Part shown: positions 51,984-61,202 of the stretch, piece by piece | Layout of the letters: every line of letters begins with the position of its first letter | How positions within the stretch are numbered: position 1 is the first letter of the stretch | Assembly: GCA_045588245.1 (NCBI GenBank) | Contig: JAZNDW010000041.1 | Location: 48,329-112,328 of the forward strand | Direction: 5' to 3' | Length of the DNA: 64,000 nt | Source: DTU064 sp045588245 | Lineage (GTDB): Bacteria > Bacillota > Clostridia > Oscillospirales > CAG-272 | Translations under genes and position numbers: made by a program | Notes under the pieces: model-generated | The model's input: the letters and a program-made list of their open reading frames with translations, nothing else | Database searches by the model: none | What the model was told of the DNA's origin: nothing

Positions 51984-52478
51984 TTAGTCGCTGATTTCTT
52001 CTTTGAGATTGTTTCTTATGCGCTCAAGCAAAGAAAGAAGAGTATCTTTTTCTTCGTCCGACAAGCCACGAAGAGCGATCTCATCCGCGTGACAAATGCG
52101 ACTGTGGAGTTGAGCGTTGATTTCCTTTCCTTTTTCGGTCAGATAAACGCGGGTAGCCCTCATATCATCGGAATCGATGACTCGGGTGACGATACCTTCG
52201 TTTTCCATTTTGTTAAGCGCGACGCTGATGGTGGGCGGTTTTAAGTGAGTTGCGCGTGCAATATCGAGCTGACAGAGCCCCGTTTTGAACGAGAGCTCGC
52301 GCAAAATGGCGCGGCTGCTGTTCTGCATGAACTGCGTGGGCGCGCCGTCCTCAACAAGACGGTGCCAGCGGCGTGCAACGTCGTTGAGCTCCATGATCGG
52401 TGTGATCGGGGGACGTTCGGGCAGCTCGGACGAACCGCTGTCTTTTTGAGAGGGTTTATAGATCCTTCTTTCAGCCAT
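51984..52478 (-). CDS. MarR family transcriptional regulator
   Basis: 164 residues from the ATG at 52478 (AAAGG about ten bases upstream; the ATG at 52496 is less well placed). A winged helix-turn-helix with GLCQLDIARATHLKPPTISVALNKMENEGIVTRVIDSDDMRATRVYLTEKGKEI, the full MarR pattern. MarR proteins usually repress their own operon and release DNA on binding a phenolic or lipophilic ligand. It is first in the operon with the two ABC genes (26-base gap). Confidence 0.92.
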   Translation of the reverse strand: MAERRIYKPSQKDSGSSELPERPPITPIMELNDVARRWHRLVEDGAPTQFMQNSSRAILRELSFKTGLCQLDIARATHLKPPTISVALNKMENEGIVTRVIDSDDMRATRVYLTEKGKEINAQLHSRICHADEIALRGLSDEEKDTLLSLLERIRNNLKEEISD

Positions 52479-52615
52479 GTCTTTTTTTCCTTTCATTCAT
52501 GTTATTACCGTTAACATTAGTTTACTTATAAATCATATTACATTTTTTCTCCGTTTACAATAGATTAAATTGTTAATTAACAAATTATTTTCACATATCA
52601 AAACATTTGAACAAA

Positions 52616-52646
52616 ATAAAAAACGCCTCTGATGAGGCGTTTTTGT
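52616..52646 (-). terminator. Terminator after the SecB-like-length protein gene
   Basis: AAAAACGCCTC-ATC-AGAGGCGTTTTTT on the minus strand (reverse of 52616-52646), ending transcripts from 53089. The gap 52479-52615 is AT-rich and holds the MarR promoter region. Confidence 0.8.
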
Positions 52647-52663
52647 CGATAATACGGTGCGGT

Positions 52664-53089
52664 TTATTCGTTTGCCGTTGTTGGATGCTTCGGTGATCCG
52701 GGAAGCGTTATGATCGGCGTTTGACCTGACGCGGAGGTGATCTCGGCTATGAGAAGCGCGGCGCGCGAGGAAAGATTATTGACAAGCGCACCGCCGTGTG
52801 CGCGGAATTCTCCTGCGAGGTCGAGCGTTTTCCAATCAATTTCGTCCTTATATTCCTCGCGGAAGCGCATGAGGACGGAAAAAGAAACGGAAAGATAAAA
52901 CGGTCCGTCCGGATCAAAGGTTATGGCGCGGTTGAAGGTGAATTTTGCTCCCACAGGCTCCATAAGACGCGCAACGATGGTGTCCTTGCAGTTCATTTTG
53001 AATTTTCCCATGGTGGGCTTGCCGAATTCATAGCTTACGTTTTCAAGAAATATCTGCTTGTCTGGTTGAAAATATCTGTTGAAATCCAT
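52664..53089 (-). CDS. Small soluble protein, possible SecB-like fold
   Basis: 141 residues from the ATG at 53089 (AAAAGGAG seven bases upstream). Sequence FLENVSYEFGKPTMGKFKMNCKDTI..., AKFTFNRAITFDPDGPFYLSVSFSVLMRF and a C-terminal ALLIAEITSASGQTPIITLPGS look like the four-stranded sheet plus helix of SecB-family or DUF1149-like proteins. I am not sure of the family. Signals other than its own terminator are ordinary. Confidence 0.55.
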   Translation of the reverse strand: MDFNRYFQPDKQIFLENVSYEFGKPTMGKFKMNCKDTIVARLMEPVGAKFTFNRAITFDPDGPFYLSVSFSVLMRFREEYKDEIDWKTLDLAGEFRAHGGALVNNLSSRAALLIAEITSASGQTPIITLPGSPKHPTTANE

Positions 53090-53211
53090 CGTTGTCTCCT
53101 TTTGCATCCGTTTATACTTGATGCTGTTATTTTAACATAAATGATATGGAAGTGAAAGTGTGATCGCGAAAATTATTTTCCCGCTTTGTGCGTCTGACAG
53201 ACGTACCGCAG

Positions 53212-55452
53212 CTACATTCCGGGCGGAGGATCGGGCGGCGGTGCTTCGTCGGGCGGCGACTCTATCATGACCGGGGCAGGCTTTGTATTTTCAAACTTGA
53301 ATTTGATTCCCGCGCCGTCAAGCAGCAAGGAAGCGTCAAATTTTTTGCCCGCTTTTGATGTGAAGCCTTTCAAAAGTCCCGTCGAGCCGTCCGATAACAA
53401 ACGCTTCGCCATAGCGGCGGTTATCGCCTTTCCGCATATCTTTGTACCGACGGAAAATTCGCAGCCGTTCTTGTATTTTTCGCAGGTATAGCGATATTTT
53501 CCGTGCTTGACGGGTGAACCGCACAAGGGGCATGCGCCGACGGTTTCGCCCGAGCCCTGCTCGGCTTTTTCTCCGTCTGCCGAAGGCGGCGGAGACGGGG
53601 TGAAATCCGTTTGAGCTTCAAACACGGCGCGAATCTCTCCCTCCGCGATAGCGACGCTGTCGCGGACAGTTGATTCACCGCGGAAAACGCGCTTGAGCGA
53701 CATTCCGACCTCGGCTGTTTTATATTTATCCATGCCGATGCCCATGCGCGAAAGAGATTCGATCATGTATTCACCCATCGGCAGAATGGTGTAAACGTCC
53801 TTTGTGAGCGCGATGTAATTTGATTTTCGTGCGTTATCGATGATGCCCGTGCGCGTTGCTTCTGTGCCGAGCTCAAGGCCCTGCAGCATGGCGCGGTATT
53901 CGGCGTCGTCGTTTTCGGGCACGTCGTTGTCGTCACCGTCCGCATCGTCTTTGACAGTAGACTTTGATTTCTTATCCTCGCGGAACGGATTTTTGAGGTA
54001 AGCGTTCAGCGTTTCGATTGTGTAGTGCTTCGGCGGCTGCGTTTCCTTTTCGGTCGGCTTGAAGTCAACGGCGATCTCATCGTTTTCCGCAAGCTTCGGC
54101 AAAAGCTTGTCCTTTGATGAATAATCGTCGTAGCGCGTCCAGCCTCGCTCAAGCATAACGGTGCCTTTTATAGTGAATATCTCCGTTCCGTTACCGCAGT
54201 CGAGCTTGACGGTCGTTTTGTTGAGAACGCAATCCTCCGCGCAGAAAACGGCAACGAAGCGGCGAAAAACGGTTAAGTAAACCTGCATTTCGCGTTCGGA
54301 GAGCTTTGACTTGTCGGGAATCTTATACGTAGGCGTCAGCGCCGAGTGAGATTCAATCTTTGAGTCGTCGAAAATGGATTTTTTGAACTTGAACTCAACG
54401 TTATAGCCGAGATTTTTGACGGTTGCGAGGATATCCTTGACCTTCGACGTTTCAGCCTCCGCCAGATATTCCGAGTTTGTACGCGGATAGGACAAATACC
54501 CTTTTTCGTAAAGCCCCTGAACGATGTCGAGCGATTCCTTCATCGACATCTTATACTTTTTACCGAGCACGTTCTGCAGCTTGGAGAGGGAATAAAGCTT
54601 GCCCGGGGCGAGCACCTCACGCTTTTCTGTCACAGAGGTGACGCGTGCGGGAGCAGAGTTGAGCTTTGCCGCATAAGCTTCGGCTTTCGCGTATTCATCG
54701 GGTTCAAATTTTTTCTTTGACAACAGATCAATCGGTATGCCGTCGTGCTCCGTTTTTGACATAACGGCATAGTACTTTTTCGGCACGAAGTTGCGTATTT
54801 CCATGTCGCGGTCGTAAATGGCGCGGACGATGGGGACGATAACGCGCCCGACTCGCAGAAGCGAGCCTGCGCGGATGGTAGCGTAGCGCGTCAGATTGAC
54901 GCCGTACAGCCAATCGATGTAGGTGCGCGCGAAGCCTTCGTTTGCGAGCCCCTCGTATTCGGATTCGGGCTTCATGTCGGCAAGCGCGGCACGCACCGTT
55001 TGCGGTGTTTGATCGGGGAGCCACAAACGCATGAAGCGTTTTTTCGACAGTCCTCGTGCGCCAAGCGCGTTTGTGACGCAAAGGCGCACGATTATCTCGC
55101 CCTCGCGGTCGGCGTCGCCCGCGTTGACGACGGTGTCAACGTCTTCGCGGCGGCATAGCTTTTTGATGATCTCAAATTGCTTTTTCACTCCGGGATCGAC
55201 TTTTCCGCCGTCCCCGTGCTTCAGCTCGAATTTGAATTCCGAGGGGAAGCACGGCAACCCTTCAAGCTGCCACTTCCGCGACGTCGAGCCCGTGTACGTT
55301 TCTATGTCGGCGAGGGAGAAAAGGTGGCCGAACGCCCACGTTATGATGTAACCGCCACCTTCAAGGTAACCGTCGCGCCGCTCGGTTTTTCCGATAGCGG
55401 CGGCGATATTGCGTCCGAGGGATGGCTTTTCCGCAATTATGAGTGTCGGCAT
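53212..55452 (-). CDS. topB: DNA topoisomerase III, type IA
   Basis: 746 residues. The Toprim domain opens MPTLIIAEKPSLGRNIAAAIG, with VVNAGDADREGEIIVR as the metal-binding acidic cluster. The catalytic tyrosine is in GYLSYPRTNSEYL near residue 320; LELGTEATRTGIIDNARKSNYI is the conserved GTEATR motif. A C-terminal zinc finger (CPLCGSP...CEKYKNGCEF) and a repeat topo C-domain (KTCGKAITAAMAKRLLSDGSTG-like) follow. The protein relaxes and decatenates DNA. It overlaps nothing; the EF-G-like gene is two bases away upstream, so the pair is one transcript. Confidence 0.93.
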   Translation of the reverse strand: MPTLIIAEKPSLGRNIAAAIGKTERRDGYLEGGGYIITWAFGHLFSLADIETYTGSTSRKWQLEGLPCFPSEFKFELKHGDGGKVDPGVKKQFEIIKKLCRREDVDTVVNAGDADREGEIIVRLCVTNALGARGLSKKRFMRLWLPDQTPQTVRAALADMKPESEYEGLANEGFARTYIDWLYGVNLTRYATIRAGSLLRVGRVIVPIVRAIYDRDMEIRNFVPKKYYAVMSKTEHDGIPIDLLSKKKFEPDEYAKAEAYAAKLNSAPARVTSVTEKREVLAPGKLYSLSKLQNVLGKKYKMSMKESLDIVQGLYEKGYLSYPRTNSEYLAEAETSKVKDILATVKNLGYNVEFKFKKSIFDDSKIESHSALTPTYKIPDKSKLSEREMQVYLTVFRRFVAVFCAEDCVLNKTTVKLDCGNGTEIFTIKGTVMLERGWTRYDDYSSKDKLLPKLAENDEIAVDFKPTEKETQPPKHYTIETLNAYLKNPFREDKKSKSTVKDDADGDDNDVPENDDAEYRAMLQGLELGTEATRTGIIDNARKSNYIALTKDVYTILPMGEYMIESLSRMGIGMDKYKTAEVGMSLKRVFRGESTVRDSVAIAEGEIRAVFEAQTDFTPSPPPSADGEKAEQGSGETVGACPLCGSPVKHGKYRYTCEKYKNGCEFSVGTKICGKAITAAMAKRLLSDGSTGLLKGFTSKAGKKFDASLLLDGAGIKFKFENTKPAPVMIESPPDEAPPPDPPPGM

Positions 55453-55454
55453 CC

Positions 55455-58079
55455 TTATTCCTCCTCTGTGTCAATGTCGATGTTGCGCAGGACGGTGTCG
55501 CGTCCGAGCGGTCGGTCAAGCTCTTCGATAAAAGCCGTGATTTCGGCGCGGACGGATGTGACCTCGGCTTCAAATTCTCGTGCCGTCATGCGGAGCACAC
55601 CTCCGCTGATTGCGGAAAGCTGTAGCAGTCCGTCCGATGAAACGACGCGGACGTTGTAGCTTTTCCCGAGCTTATTTATGAGGCGTTCAATGTAGGCATC
55701 GGCGGTCTCACCCTCTTTTGTGTAAACGATCTTCACACCGTCGGCATTTATCTCGCGTTCGACGGCATCCTTGACGTTATATGCGTCGTAAACGAGCACC
55801 ATGTCGCATCCTTTGTAGGCGCGGAAGCTTGAAAGCAGTGTTTGCAGGCGAGAACGCGCCAGATCAAGCTCCGCCGATCCGCCGTTGTCGCCGTTTTTAA
55901 CGGCTCCGCGGAGCGAATCCCACGCGAAAATGACGTTATAGCCGTCGATGATGTAATAGGTGTCCTTCGTTGTAACGGTGGCTTGCGACGGCGTGCGGTA
56001 GTCGCGGGTGCGGCGTTCGCCGTACTGAGGACGGCGGATCGGACCGAACTCACGCTGCATGATGGCTTCAAGCTCTTTGTCGTCGATCTTCAGACTTTTT
56101 GCAACGGATTTCGGCGAGGGAAGCTCGTCGCTGCCAGATGCGGCAGCATCGGGGTGCAGATGCATATACTCACGCACATGGTTCCATTTAACGACAAATC
56201 CTGCGCCGTGAGCGCAGAAAACGGAGTCGGGTGTGTGTGAAAGATCGGCTTCGGGGTCATATCCGCGTGCGGCTATGACCTCTTCGGGATTGTGACACGG
56301 ATAATATCCGCAAACTTCAAAATTGAATTTGCCCGTACCGTGGGTGTACGAGATCAGCTCTGCGGCATAATTGCGCATGGCAGAGACGGGGGCGCGCCCC
56401 GAAATCGATGAAAATCCGTCGCCTGCGTCCTCGGGTGTGCCGAACGTGCCCGACATTGCGCGCACGTCGTTCATGGCGCGCCCGATCTGCTGTGACGGGA
56501 CGGTGATCTTATATGAATAGTATGGCTCAAGCAGAATGGAGCGAGCCGTCATCAACGCCTGACGGACGGCGCGATACGTCGCCTGACGGAAGTCTCCGCC
56601 CTCTGTGTGCTTCGGATGCGCGCGCCCTGCGATCACGGTGATGCGCATATCGGTGATCGGTGAGCCCGTGAGCACGCCGCGATGCGTGCGCTCACGCAAA
56701 TGCGACAGTATGAGCCGCTGCCAATTGCGCGACAGCGCATTGACGCTGCAAGCGGAGCGGAACGACAGTCCCGTGCCGGGACCTGTCGGCTCAAGGCAGA
56801 GGTGAACCTCCGCATAGTGGCGCAGCGGCTCAAAATGACCGACGCCGACCGCAGGAGCCGCGATTGTCTCGCGGTACATGATGCGTCCCGAATCGACGGT
56901 GACGTCGATTCCGAATCTATCCTTGATAAGACGGACGAGGATCTCCGTCTGTACCTCGCCCATGAGGCGCACGTATATCTCGGATAATCGTTCGTTATAG
57001 TGAAGATGAAGCTGCGGATCTTCCTCCGTCAGCTCGCGGAGCTTCGGATAATATTCGCGCGTGTCGCAGCCGTCGGGCAGGGTGATCCTGTATTCAAGGA
57101 CGGGTTCGAGCGTCGGTGATGCGGCGGCGCCTTCAAAACCGAGCCCCTGTCCCGGATAGGTCGCCGTAAGTCCCGACACGGCGCAGACGGTGCCTGCCGT
57201 CACCTCCGTGACAGCTTCGGAGCGATCACCCGAAAAAAGTCTGATCGAGGTGACCTTTTCGGTCTTCTCTCCGTTTTCGGCGGAATACGTGACAGACGTG
57301 CGAACGGCGAGTTTGCCGCCCATGATCTTCAGGTGCGTCAGTCTGCCTCCGCGCTCGTCGCGGGAGATCTTATATACCCGTGCGCCGAACTCATCGCCGT
57401 AAACGGGGGCGCACGTATAGTCTGCCAAAACGTCGAGCAGCTCTGTAACGCCGCTGTTTTTCAGTGCGGAACCGAAACAGCAAGGGAAAAGACGGCGCTC
57501 TTTGACGAGGAGCTTCATATCGTCGTCCGTGATAGTGTCGCCTGAAAGATACTTTTCAAGCAGTCCCTCGTCGAGAAGCGAGACGGCTTCCTCTACCGTG
57601 TCCGCGTCGGCGGAAAAATCGACGCAGGCTGAATCGAGTCTGCGGCAAAGCTCTGCCATTACGGCAGACTTGTCCGCTGACGGAAGGTCCATTTTGTTGA
57701 CAAAAATAAACGTTGGCACGCGATATCGTGCGAGCAGATCCCATAGCGTTTCGGTGTGATTCTGAACGCCTTCCGAACCGCTTATGACGAGGATCGCATA
57801 GTCAATGACCGAAAGTGTCCGCTCCGCTTCGGCGGAAAAGTCAACGTGTCCCGGTGTGTCAAGGAGCGTGAAGCTGATACGGTCCGTCGTAACTGTCGAT
57901 TCCGCGGAGAAAATCGTGATCCCGCGCTCTCGTTCAAGAGTATGCGTGTCGAGGTGGGTGTCGCCGTGGTCGACACGGCCGACGCGCTTAATCTTACCCG
58001 AGATGTAAAGTATCGTCTCCGCGAGAGTCGTTTTACCCGAATCGACGTGGGCAAGTATACCTACGGTAAGGTTATTCAT
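55455..58079 (-). CDS. EF-G-like ribosomal-protection GTPase fused to a YacP-type NYN nuclease domain
   Basis: 874 residues. The first about 640 follow TetM/TetO and EF-G: G1 GILAHVDSGKTTLAETILY, G2 with HTLERERGITIFSAE, G3 LLDTPGHVDF, G4 FVNKMDLPSAD, then domains II-V including GVGHFEPLRHYAEVHLCLEP. After a linker comes a PIN-like NYN/YacP domain (about 700-850): YYIIDGYNVIFAWD, MVLVYDAYNVKDAVE, GETADAYIERLINKLG and VRVVSSDGLLQL, holding the conserved acidic residues of an RNA-cleaving site. TetM-type proteins release tetracycline from ribosomes; nothing shows resistance here. The fusion suggests a ribosome-linked RNase. Role unproven. Confidence 0.85.
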   Translation of the reverse strand: MNNLTVGILAHVDSGKTTLAETILYISGKIKRVGRVDHGDTHLDTHTLERERGITIFSAESTVTTDRISFTLLDTPGHVDFSAEAERTLSVIDYAILVISGSEGVQNHTETLWDLLARYRVPTFIFVNKMDLPSADKSAVMAELCRRLDSACVDFSADADTVEEAVSLLDEGLLEKYLSGDTITDDDMKLLVKERRLFPCCFGSALKNSGVTELLDVLADYTCAPVYGDEFGARVYKISRDERGGRLTHLKIMGGKLAVRTSVTYSAENGEKTEKVTSIRLFSGDRSEAVTEVTAGTVCAVSGLTATYPGQGLGFEGAAASPTLEPVLEYRITLPDGCDTREYYPKLRELTEEDPQLHLHYNERLSEIYVRLMGEVQTEILVRLIKDRFGIDVTVDSGRIMYRETIAAPAVGVGHFEPLRHYAEVHLCLEPTGPGTGLSFRSACSVNALSRNWQRLILSHLRERTHRGVLTGSPITDMRITVIAGRAHPKHTEGGDFRQATYRAVRQALMTARSILLEPYYSYKITVPSQQIGRAMNDVRAMSGTFGTPEDAGDGFSSISGRAPVSAMRNYAAELISYTHGTGKFNFEVCGYYPCHNPEEVIAARGYDPEADLSHTPDSVFCAHGAGFVVKWNHVREYMHLHPDAAASGSDELPSPKSVAKSLKIDDKELEAIMQREFGPIRRPQYGERRTRDYRTPSQATVTTKDTYYIIDGYNVIFAWDSLRGAVKNGDNGGSAELDLARSRLQTLLSSFRAYKGCDMVLVYDAYNVKDAVEREINADGVKIVYTKEGETADAYIERLINKLGKSYNVRVVSSDGLLQLSAISGGVLRMTAREFEAEVTSVRAEITAFIEELDRPLGRDTVLRNIDIDTEEE

Positions 58080-58108
58080 GGTTTAGTCCTCTCTTTCTGC
58101 GGAGATTC

Positions 58109-58147
58109 GCCCCTTCCGAAATGATTCGGAAGGGGCGGCTTTTTGTT
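58109..58147 (+). terminator. Hairpin with plus-strand T tract between two minus-strand genes
   Basis: GCCCCTTCCGAA-ATGA-TTCGGAAGGGGC then GGCTTTTTG on the plus strand. Both neighbouring genes are transcribed leftward, so as an intrinsic terminator it would act on antisense transcripts, or the same hairpin lies in the 81-base leader of the GTPase-NYN gene. Confidence 0.6.
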
Positions 58148-58160
58148 TTTTTGAAAATAA

Positions 58161-59180
58161 TTATTGCTGTTCAAGCCTCATGTATCCGGGCTTGACGAGC
58201 CCGATGCGGCGAGCCGCATAATCGAACAGCAAAGTTAAAACAGCGGGCAGGATGAAATGCATTATGACGATCTCGGCGATGACGACGGCTGTGTCGGCGG
58301 CTGTGTCGGCGGAGCCCGACATTGCGGTAAAAGCTCCGAACTGACCTACAAAGCCCGACGTTCCCATGCCTGCGCCCATCGAGGTGTTCGTCATTTTGAG
58401 CAGAGCCGAAGATATCGGACCAAGCACAGCCGAGGCAAGCGTCGGGGCGATCCATATCTGCGGGTGACGCAGAATGTTATGGAACTGAAGCATTGACGTG
58501 CCGACACCGACGGAGATCGTACCTCCGAGATCGTTGTCGCGGTATGAGGCAACGGCGAAGCCCACCATCTGACAAGCGCATCCGACGGCGGCAGCTCCCG
58601 CCGCGATCCCGTCAATACCGATCATAACACAGATCGCCACCGAGGAAATAGGAGCCGTCAATGCCATTCCGACGACGACGGCAACGACGATGCCCATGGG
58701 AATGGGAGCATACTCTGTTGCGGAGTTTACGAATTCACCGAGCATAGTCATAAAGCTGTTGATGTAAGGGCCGACGTAAACTGCGAGTAATCCGCCCGAA
58801 ATGATAGTCACCATAGGAGTCAGGATAATATCGAGCTTCGTTTTTGACGCTATGAGCGAGGCAATATCGGAGCCGACGACGGCGGCAAGATATGCGCCGA
58901 CAGGACCGCCGTAAATGTATCCCACAGCGCCGACGACGGCGGAGGAGAATATAACGAGTGTTTTCTGATTCATCCCCGATGCTATAGCTACACCGATAGC
59001 GGCGCCGACAACGTGTGATTCCGTTGCTATCTCGGCAAGCGGTGACAGGAATGATAAGAACGGAACAGTTGCAAACTGCTTCAGTATCGTTCCGATGATG
59101 AGCGAGGCAAAAAGACCTTTTGCCATCGCGCTCATCGCGTCAATAAAGTATCTTTTACAAACGCTTTTGATAAAATCCAT
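58161..59180 (-). CDS. PTS EIIC-like membrane protein (PTS_EIIC_2 family)
   Basis: 339 residues, about ten membrane segments, matching the PF13303 'PTS EIIC' family of Firmicutes. GLFASLIIGTILKQFATVPF, GGPVGAYLAAVVGSDIASL and GMGTSGFVGQFGAFTAMS are characteristic. These stand-alone IIC-like proteins lack the other PTS domains, so sugar transport by phosphotransfer is not certain. It sits between the GTPase-NYN gene and the GH43 genes, which could supply a substrate. Confidence 0.82.
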   Translation of the reverse strand: MDFIKSVCKRYFIDAMSAMAKGLFASLIIGTILKQFATVPFLSFLSPLAEIATESHVVGAAIGVAIASGMNQKTLVIFSSAVVGAVGYIYGGPVGAYLAAVVGSDIASLIASKTKLDIILTPMVTIISGGLLAVYVGPYINSFMTMLGEFVNSATEYAPIPMGIVVAVVVGMALTAPISSVAICVMIGIDGIAAGAAAVGCACQMVGFAVASYRDNDLGGTISVGVGTSMLQFHNILRHPQIWIAPTLASAVLGPISSALLKMTNTSMGAGMGTSGFVGQFGAFTAMSGSADTAADTAVVIAEIVIMHFILPAVLTLLFDYAARRIGLVKPGYMRLEQQ

Positions 59181-59210
59181 GACAGTGTTTCCTTTTATGT
59201 ATGGTATCCG

Positions 59211-60128
59211 TTACGGTGTCTGATATGCGTCCAGGAGGGCATCGCGCTCCGACTTTGTTATCGGAATGACATATCCGTGTCTTGGTGTGAAATCAAACGA
59301 ATACTCGTCGGGGGTGAGTTGTCTGTAGTGCTCAAAATCGAGCGTTTCTGATAGAACGTATCTTTTTCCGTTGAAAGGTGTTCCGTCCGCGCAGATGATC
59401 CATCTGTTCTCATCGATCAGCTTGAAAATGTTGCTTCCTTCAACGAGCATTTTTTCGCCGCTGTCGGTCAGAAACGGAATCTCGTAATCGAGAAATTCAA
59501 ACTTGCCGGTGAGCGAATCTGATGCTGTGATCCTTCTGCCGCTGACGTACATTATGTACCTGTTGTGAATCTCGTCGAAGATGATGTCGCCGTCGATGGT
59601 GCCGCGCTCGTTGAGCATTATTTCCGGTGTAGTATACGTCGATATGTCAAACAAATCCGTGGCGTAATGGCGGTACATGACGGTGCCGACAGTCGATGCG
59701 GTTGACTCACACTGAAGCGTAAGATAGATCATGTACGCATTCTTTTCTGCGCACCAAATTATCTGCGGCGCCCATGCGCGATTACAATCCTCAAAACCGG
59801 GAAAGTTTTTGTAATCAATGAGAATATAGTCGTCGAATTTGCCGTTATCAGGGATAAGATCACGACTTTTGAAAATTGCTATAGTCGATTGTGAAGCCCA
59901 TCCCAATCGGCATTTCATATCTGTAGCCACGATATAAAAACTGCCGTCCTCACCACGAAAGATGAACGGATCGCGGATACCGCCCGTGCCTATCGGAGAA
60001 GTGAACACGGAGGCGCCGCCGTTGAGCGCACGGAAATGAAGTCCGTCGTCTGAAATGCCGTAAAAAAGCTTTTCGTTATCGTTGCTTGTGAAATATGCAA
60101 ACAGATATGATATGTATTGTTCTTCCAT
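59211..60128 (-). CDS. GH43-like five-bladed propeller hydrolase, intracellular paralogue
   Basis: 305 residues, no signal peptide. RDPFIFRGEDGSFYIVATDMK carries the conserved Asp of a GH43 site; DGDIIFDEIHNRYIMYVSG a second Asp-containing turn and MLVEGSNIFKLIDENRW the putative catalytic Glu. The ending DFTPRHGYVIPITKSERDALLDAY is shared with the next gene upstream, so the two are tandem duplicates about half identical by eye. GH43 enzymes are arabinofuranosidases or xylosidases. The gene starts nine bases after the stop of its paralogue. Confidence 0.85.
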   Translation of the reverse strand: MEEQYISYLFAYFTSNDNEKLFYGISDDGLHFRALNGGASVFTSPIGTGGIRDPFIFRGEDGSFYIVATDMKCRLGWASQSTIAIFKSRDLIPDNGKFDDYILIDYKNFPGFEDCNRAWAPQIIWCAEKNAYMIYLTLQCESTASTVGTVMYRHYATDLFDISTYTTPEIMLNERGTIDGDIIFDEIHNRYIMYVSGRRITASDSLTGKFEFLDYEIPFLTDSGEKMLVEGSNIFKLIDENRWIICADGTPFNGKRYVLSETLDFEHYRQLTPDEYSFDFTPRHGYVIPITKSERDALLDAYQTP

Positions 60129-60137
60129 TATTTTGCG

Positions 60138-61202
60138 TTATCGCATCGGATATGCTTCGAGCAGAGCGTTATACTGTTCTTCCGTTATCGGAATGATGCT
60201 GCCGTGGCGGGGAGTGAAGTTGAAGCCGTACTTGCTTTGCTTGAGCGTTTCGAAATGCTTCATATCATCGCTGTGAGCCATTACGAAGTAACCGCTTGTG
60301 TAAGCGTCGGAGATGAGGAGCCATCCGCTACCGTCGATAAGCTCGTACGTGCTTGAACCTTCAACTGCAAGTCCTGCGGGAGAAACGAGCTTCGCCTTTG
60401 TGTAGGAATAGCCGCTTGTGAGTTCGCTGGAGGTCGTAAGCTTGATGCCGCCGGAGGTCTCATCCTTGAAGAACATATAGTAAAGTCCTTCGTGATATAT
60501 AATATCAGCGTCGATGGCGGAGTTGCCGTTTGTGGGAGCGAAGAGAACTTCGGGATCGGTGGAAAGCGTTTTCATGTCGGGAGAATAAGCGTAGTACATG
60601 ATCGTTCTGCCGTTAGTTGCGTCGGAGCAAAGCGCAAAATAGATCATATATTCACCGCGTTCGGGATCCCAGATAGCCTGAGGAGCCCACGCACGTGTGG
60701 TATTTCTCGTCGTTGAGCAGGTGTTGTTGATCTTGATTATCGTTTCATCCGTCCAGGTGATAAGGTCTTCGGAGCGCCAGCTGATAAGATTACGGTTGCT
60801 GTTCCAGCCGAGAGAAGACTTCATATCGGTTGCGAGCATATAATAGTAGCCGTCTTCACCCTTGAAGATATAGGGGTCGCGGACGCAGCCGGTACCCTTT
60901 TGTGCCGTTACGACGGGCTTACCTCTGTTGAGAGCTCTGAACTTATATCCATCTGTGCTGACGCCGAAGCAGATGCGTTCCTGAGTGGGATCGTTTCCGG
61001 TGAAGTATGCGAAAAGATATGCGTAATATTCGGGTTTATCTTCGTCTTCAACGGCGTCGGTTTCCGTTTCTGTTTCCGTTTCGGTTGCGGACTCGGTTGC
61101 GGATTCGGAGCCGTTTCCCGTTTCATCCGGGTTACCCGATACGCAGGCTGCAAACGTAAGTGCCATGCACAAACACAAAATGAGAGCGATAAGTCGTTTC
61201 AT
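60138..61202 (-). CDS. GH43-like hydrolase lipoprotein, exported paralogue
   Basis: 354 residues from the ATG at 61202; the frame extends to 61292 but the lipoprotein signal begins here (MKRLIALILCLCMALTFAAC, lipobox FAAC). A Glu/Thr-rich linker (SESATESATETETETETDAV) leads to the same five-bladed domain as the downstream gene: RDPYIFKGEDGYYYMLATDMK, DADIIYHEGLYYMFFKD, AVEGSSTYELIDG and FTPRHGSIIPITEEQYNALLEAY. It is exported and membrane-anchored while its neighbour stays inside: a division of labour on one substrate is likely. Confidence 0.87.
   Translation of the reverse strand: MKRLIALILCLCMALTFAACVSGNPDETGNGSESATESATETETETETDAVEDEDKPEYYAYLFAYFTGNDPTQERICFGVSTDGYKFRALNRGKPVVTAQKGTGCVRDPYIFKGEDGYYYMLATDMKSSLGWNSNRNLISWRSEDLITWTDETIIKINNTCSTTRNTTRAWAPQAIWDPERGEYMIYFALCSDATNGRTIMYYAYSPDMKTLSTDPEVLFAPTNGNSAIDADIIYHEGLYYMFFKDETSGGIKLTTSSELTSGYSYTKAKLVSPAGLAVEGSSTYELIDGSGWLLISDAYTSGYFVMAHSDDMKHFETLKQSKYGFNFTPRHGSIIPITEEQYNALLEAYPMR

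Noticed and set aside
55455..58079. Tetracycline resistance gene (tetM/tetW)
   Set aside because: The GTPase part belongs to the same broad family, but an NYN domain is fused on, the gene sits next to topB in what looks like a core region, and nothing shows resistance.
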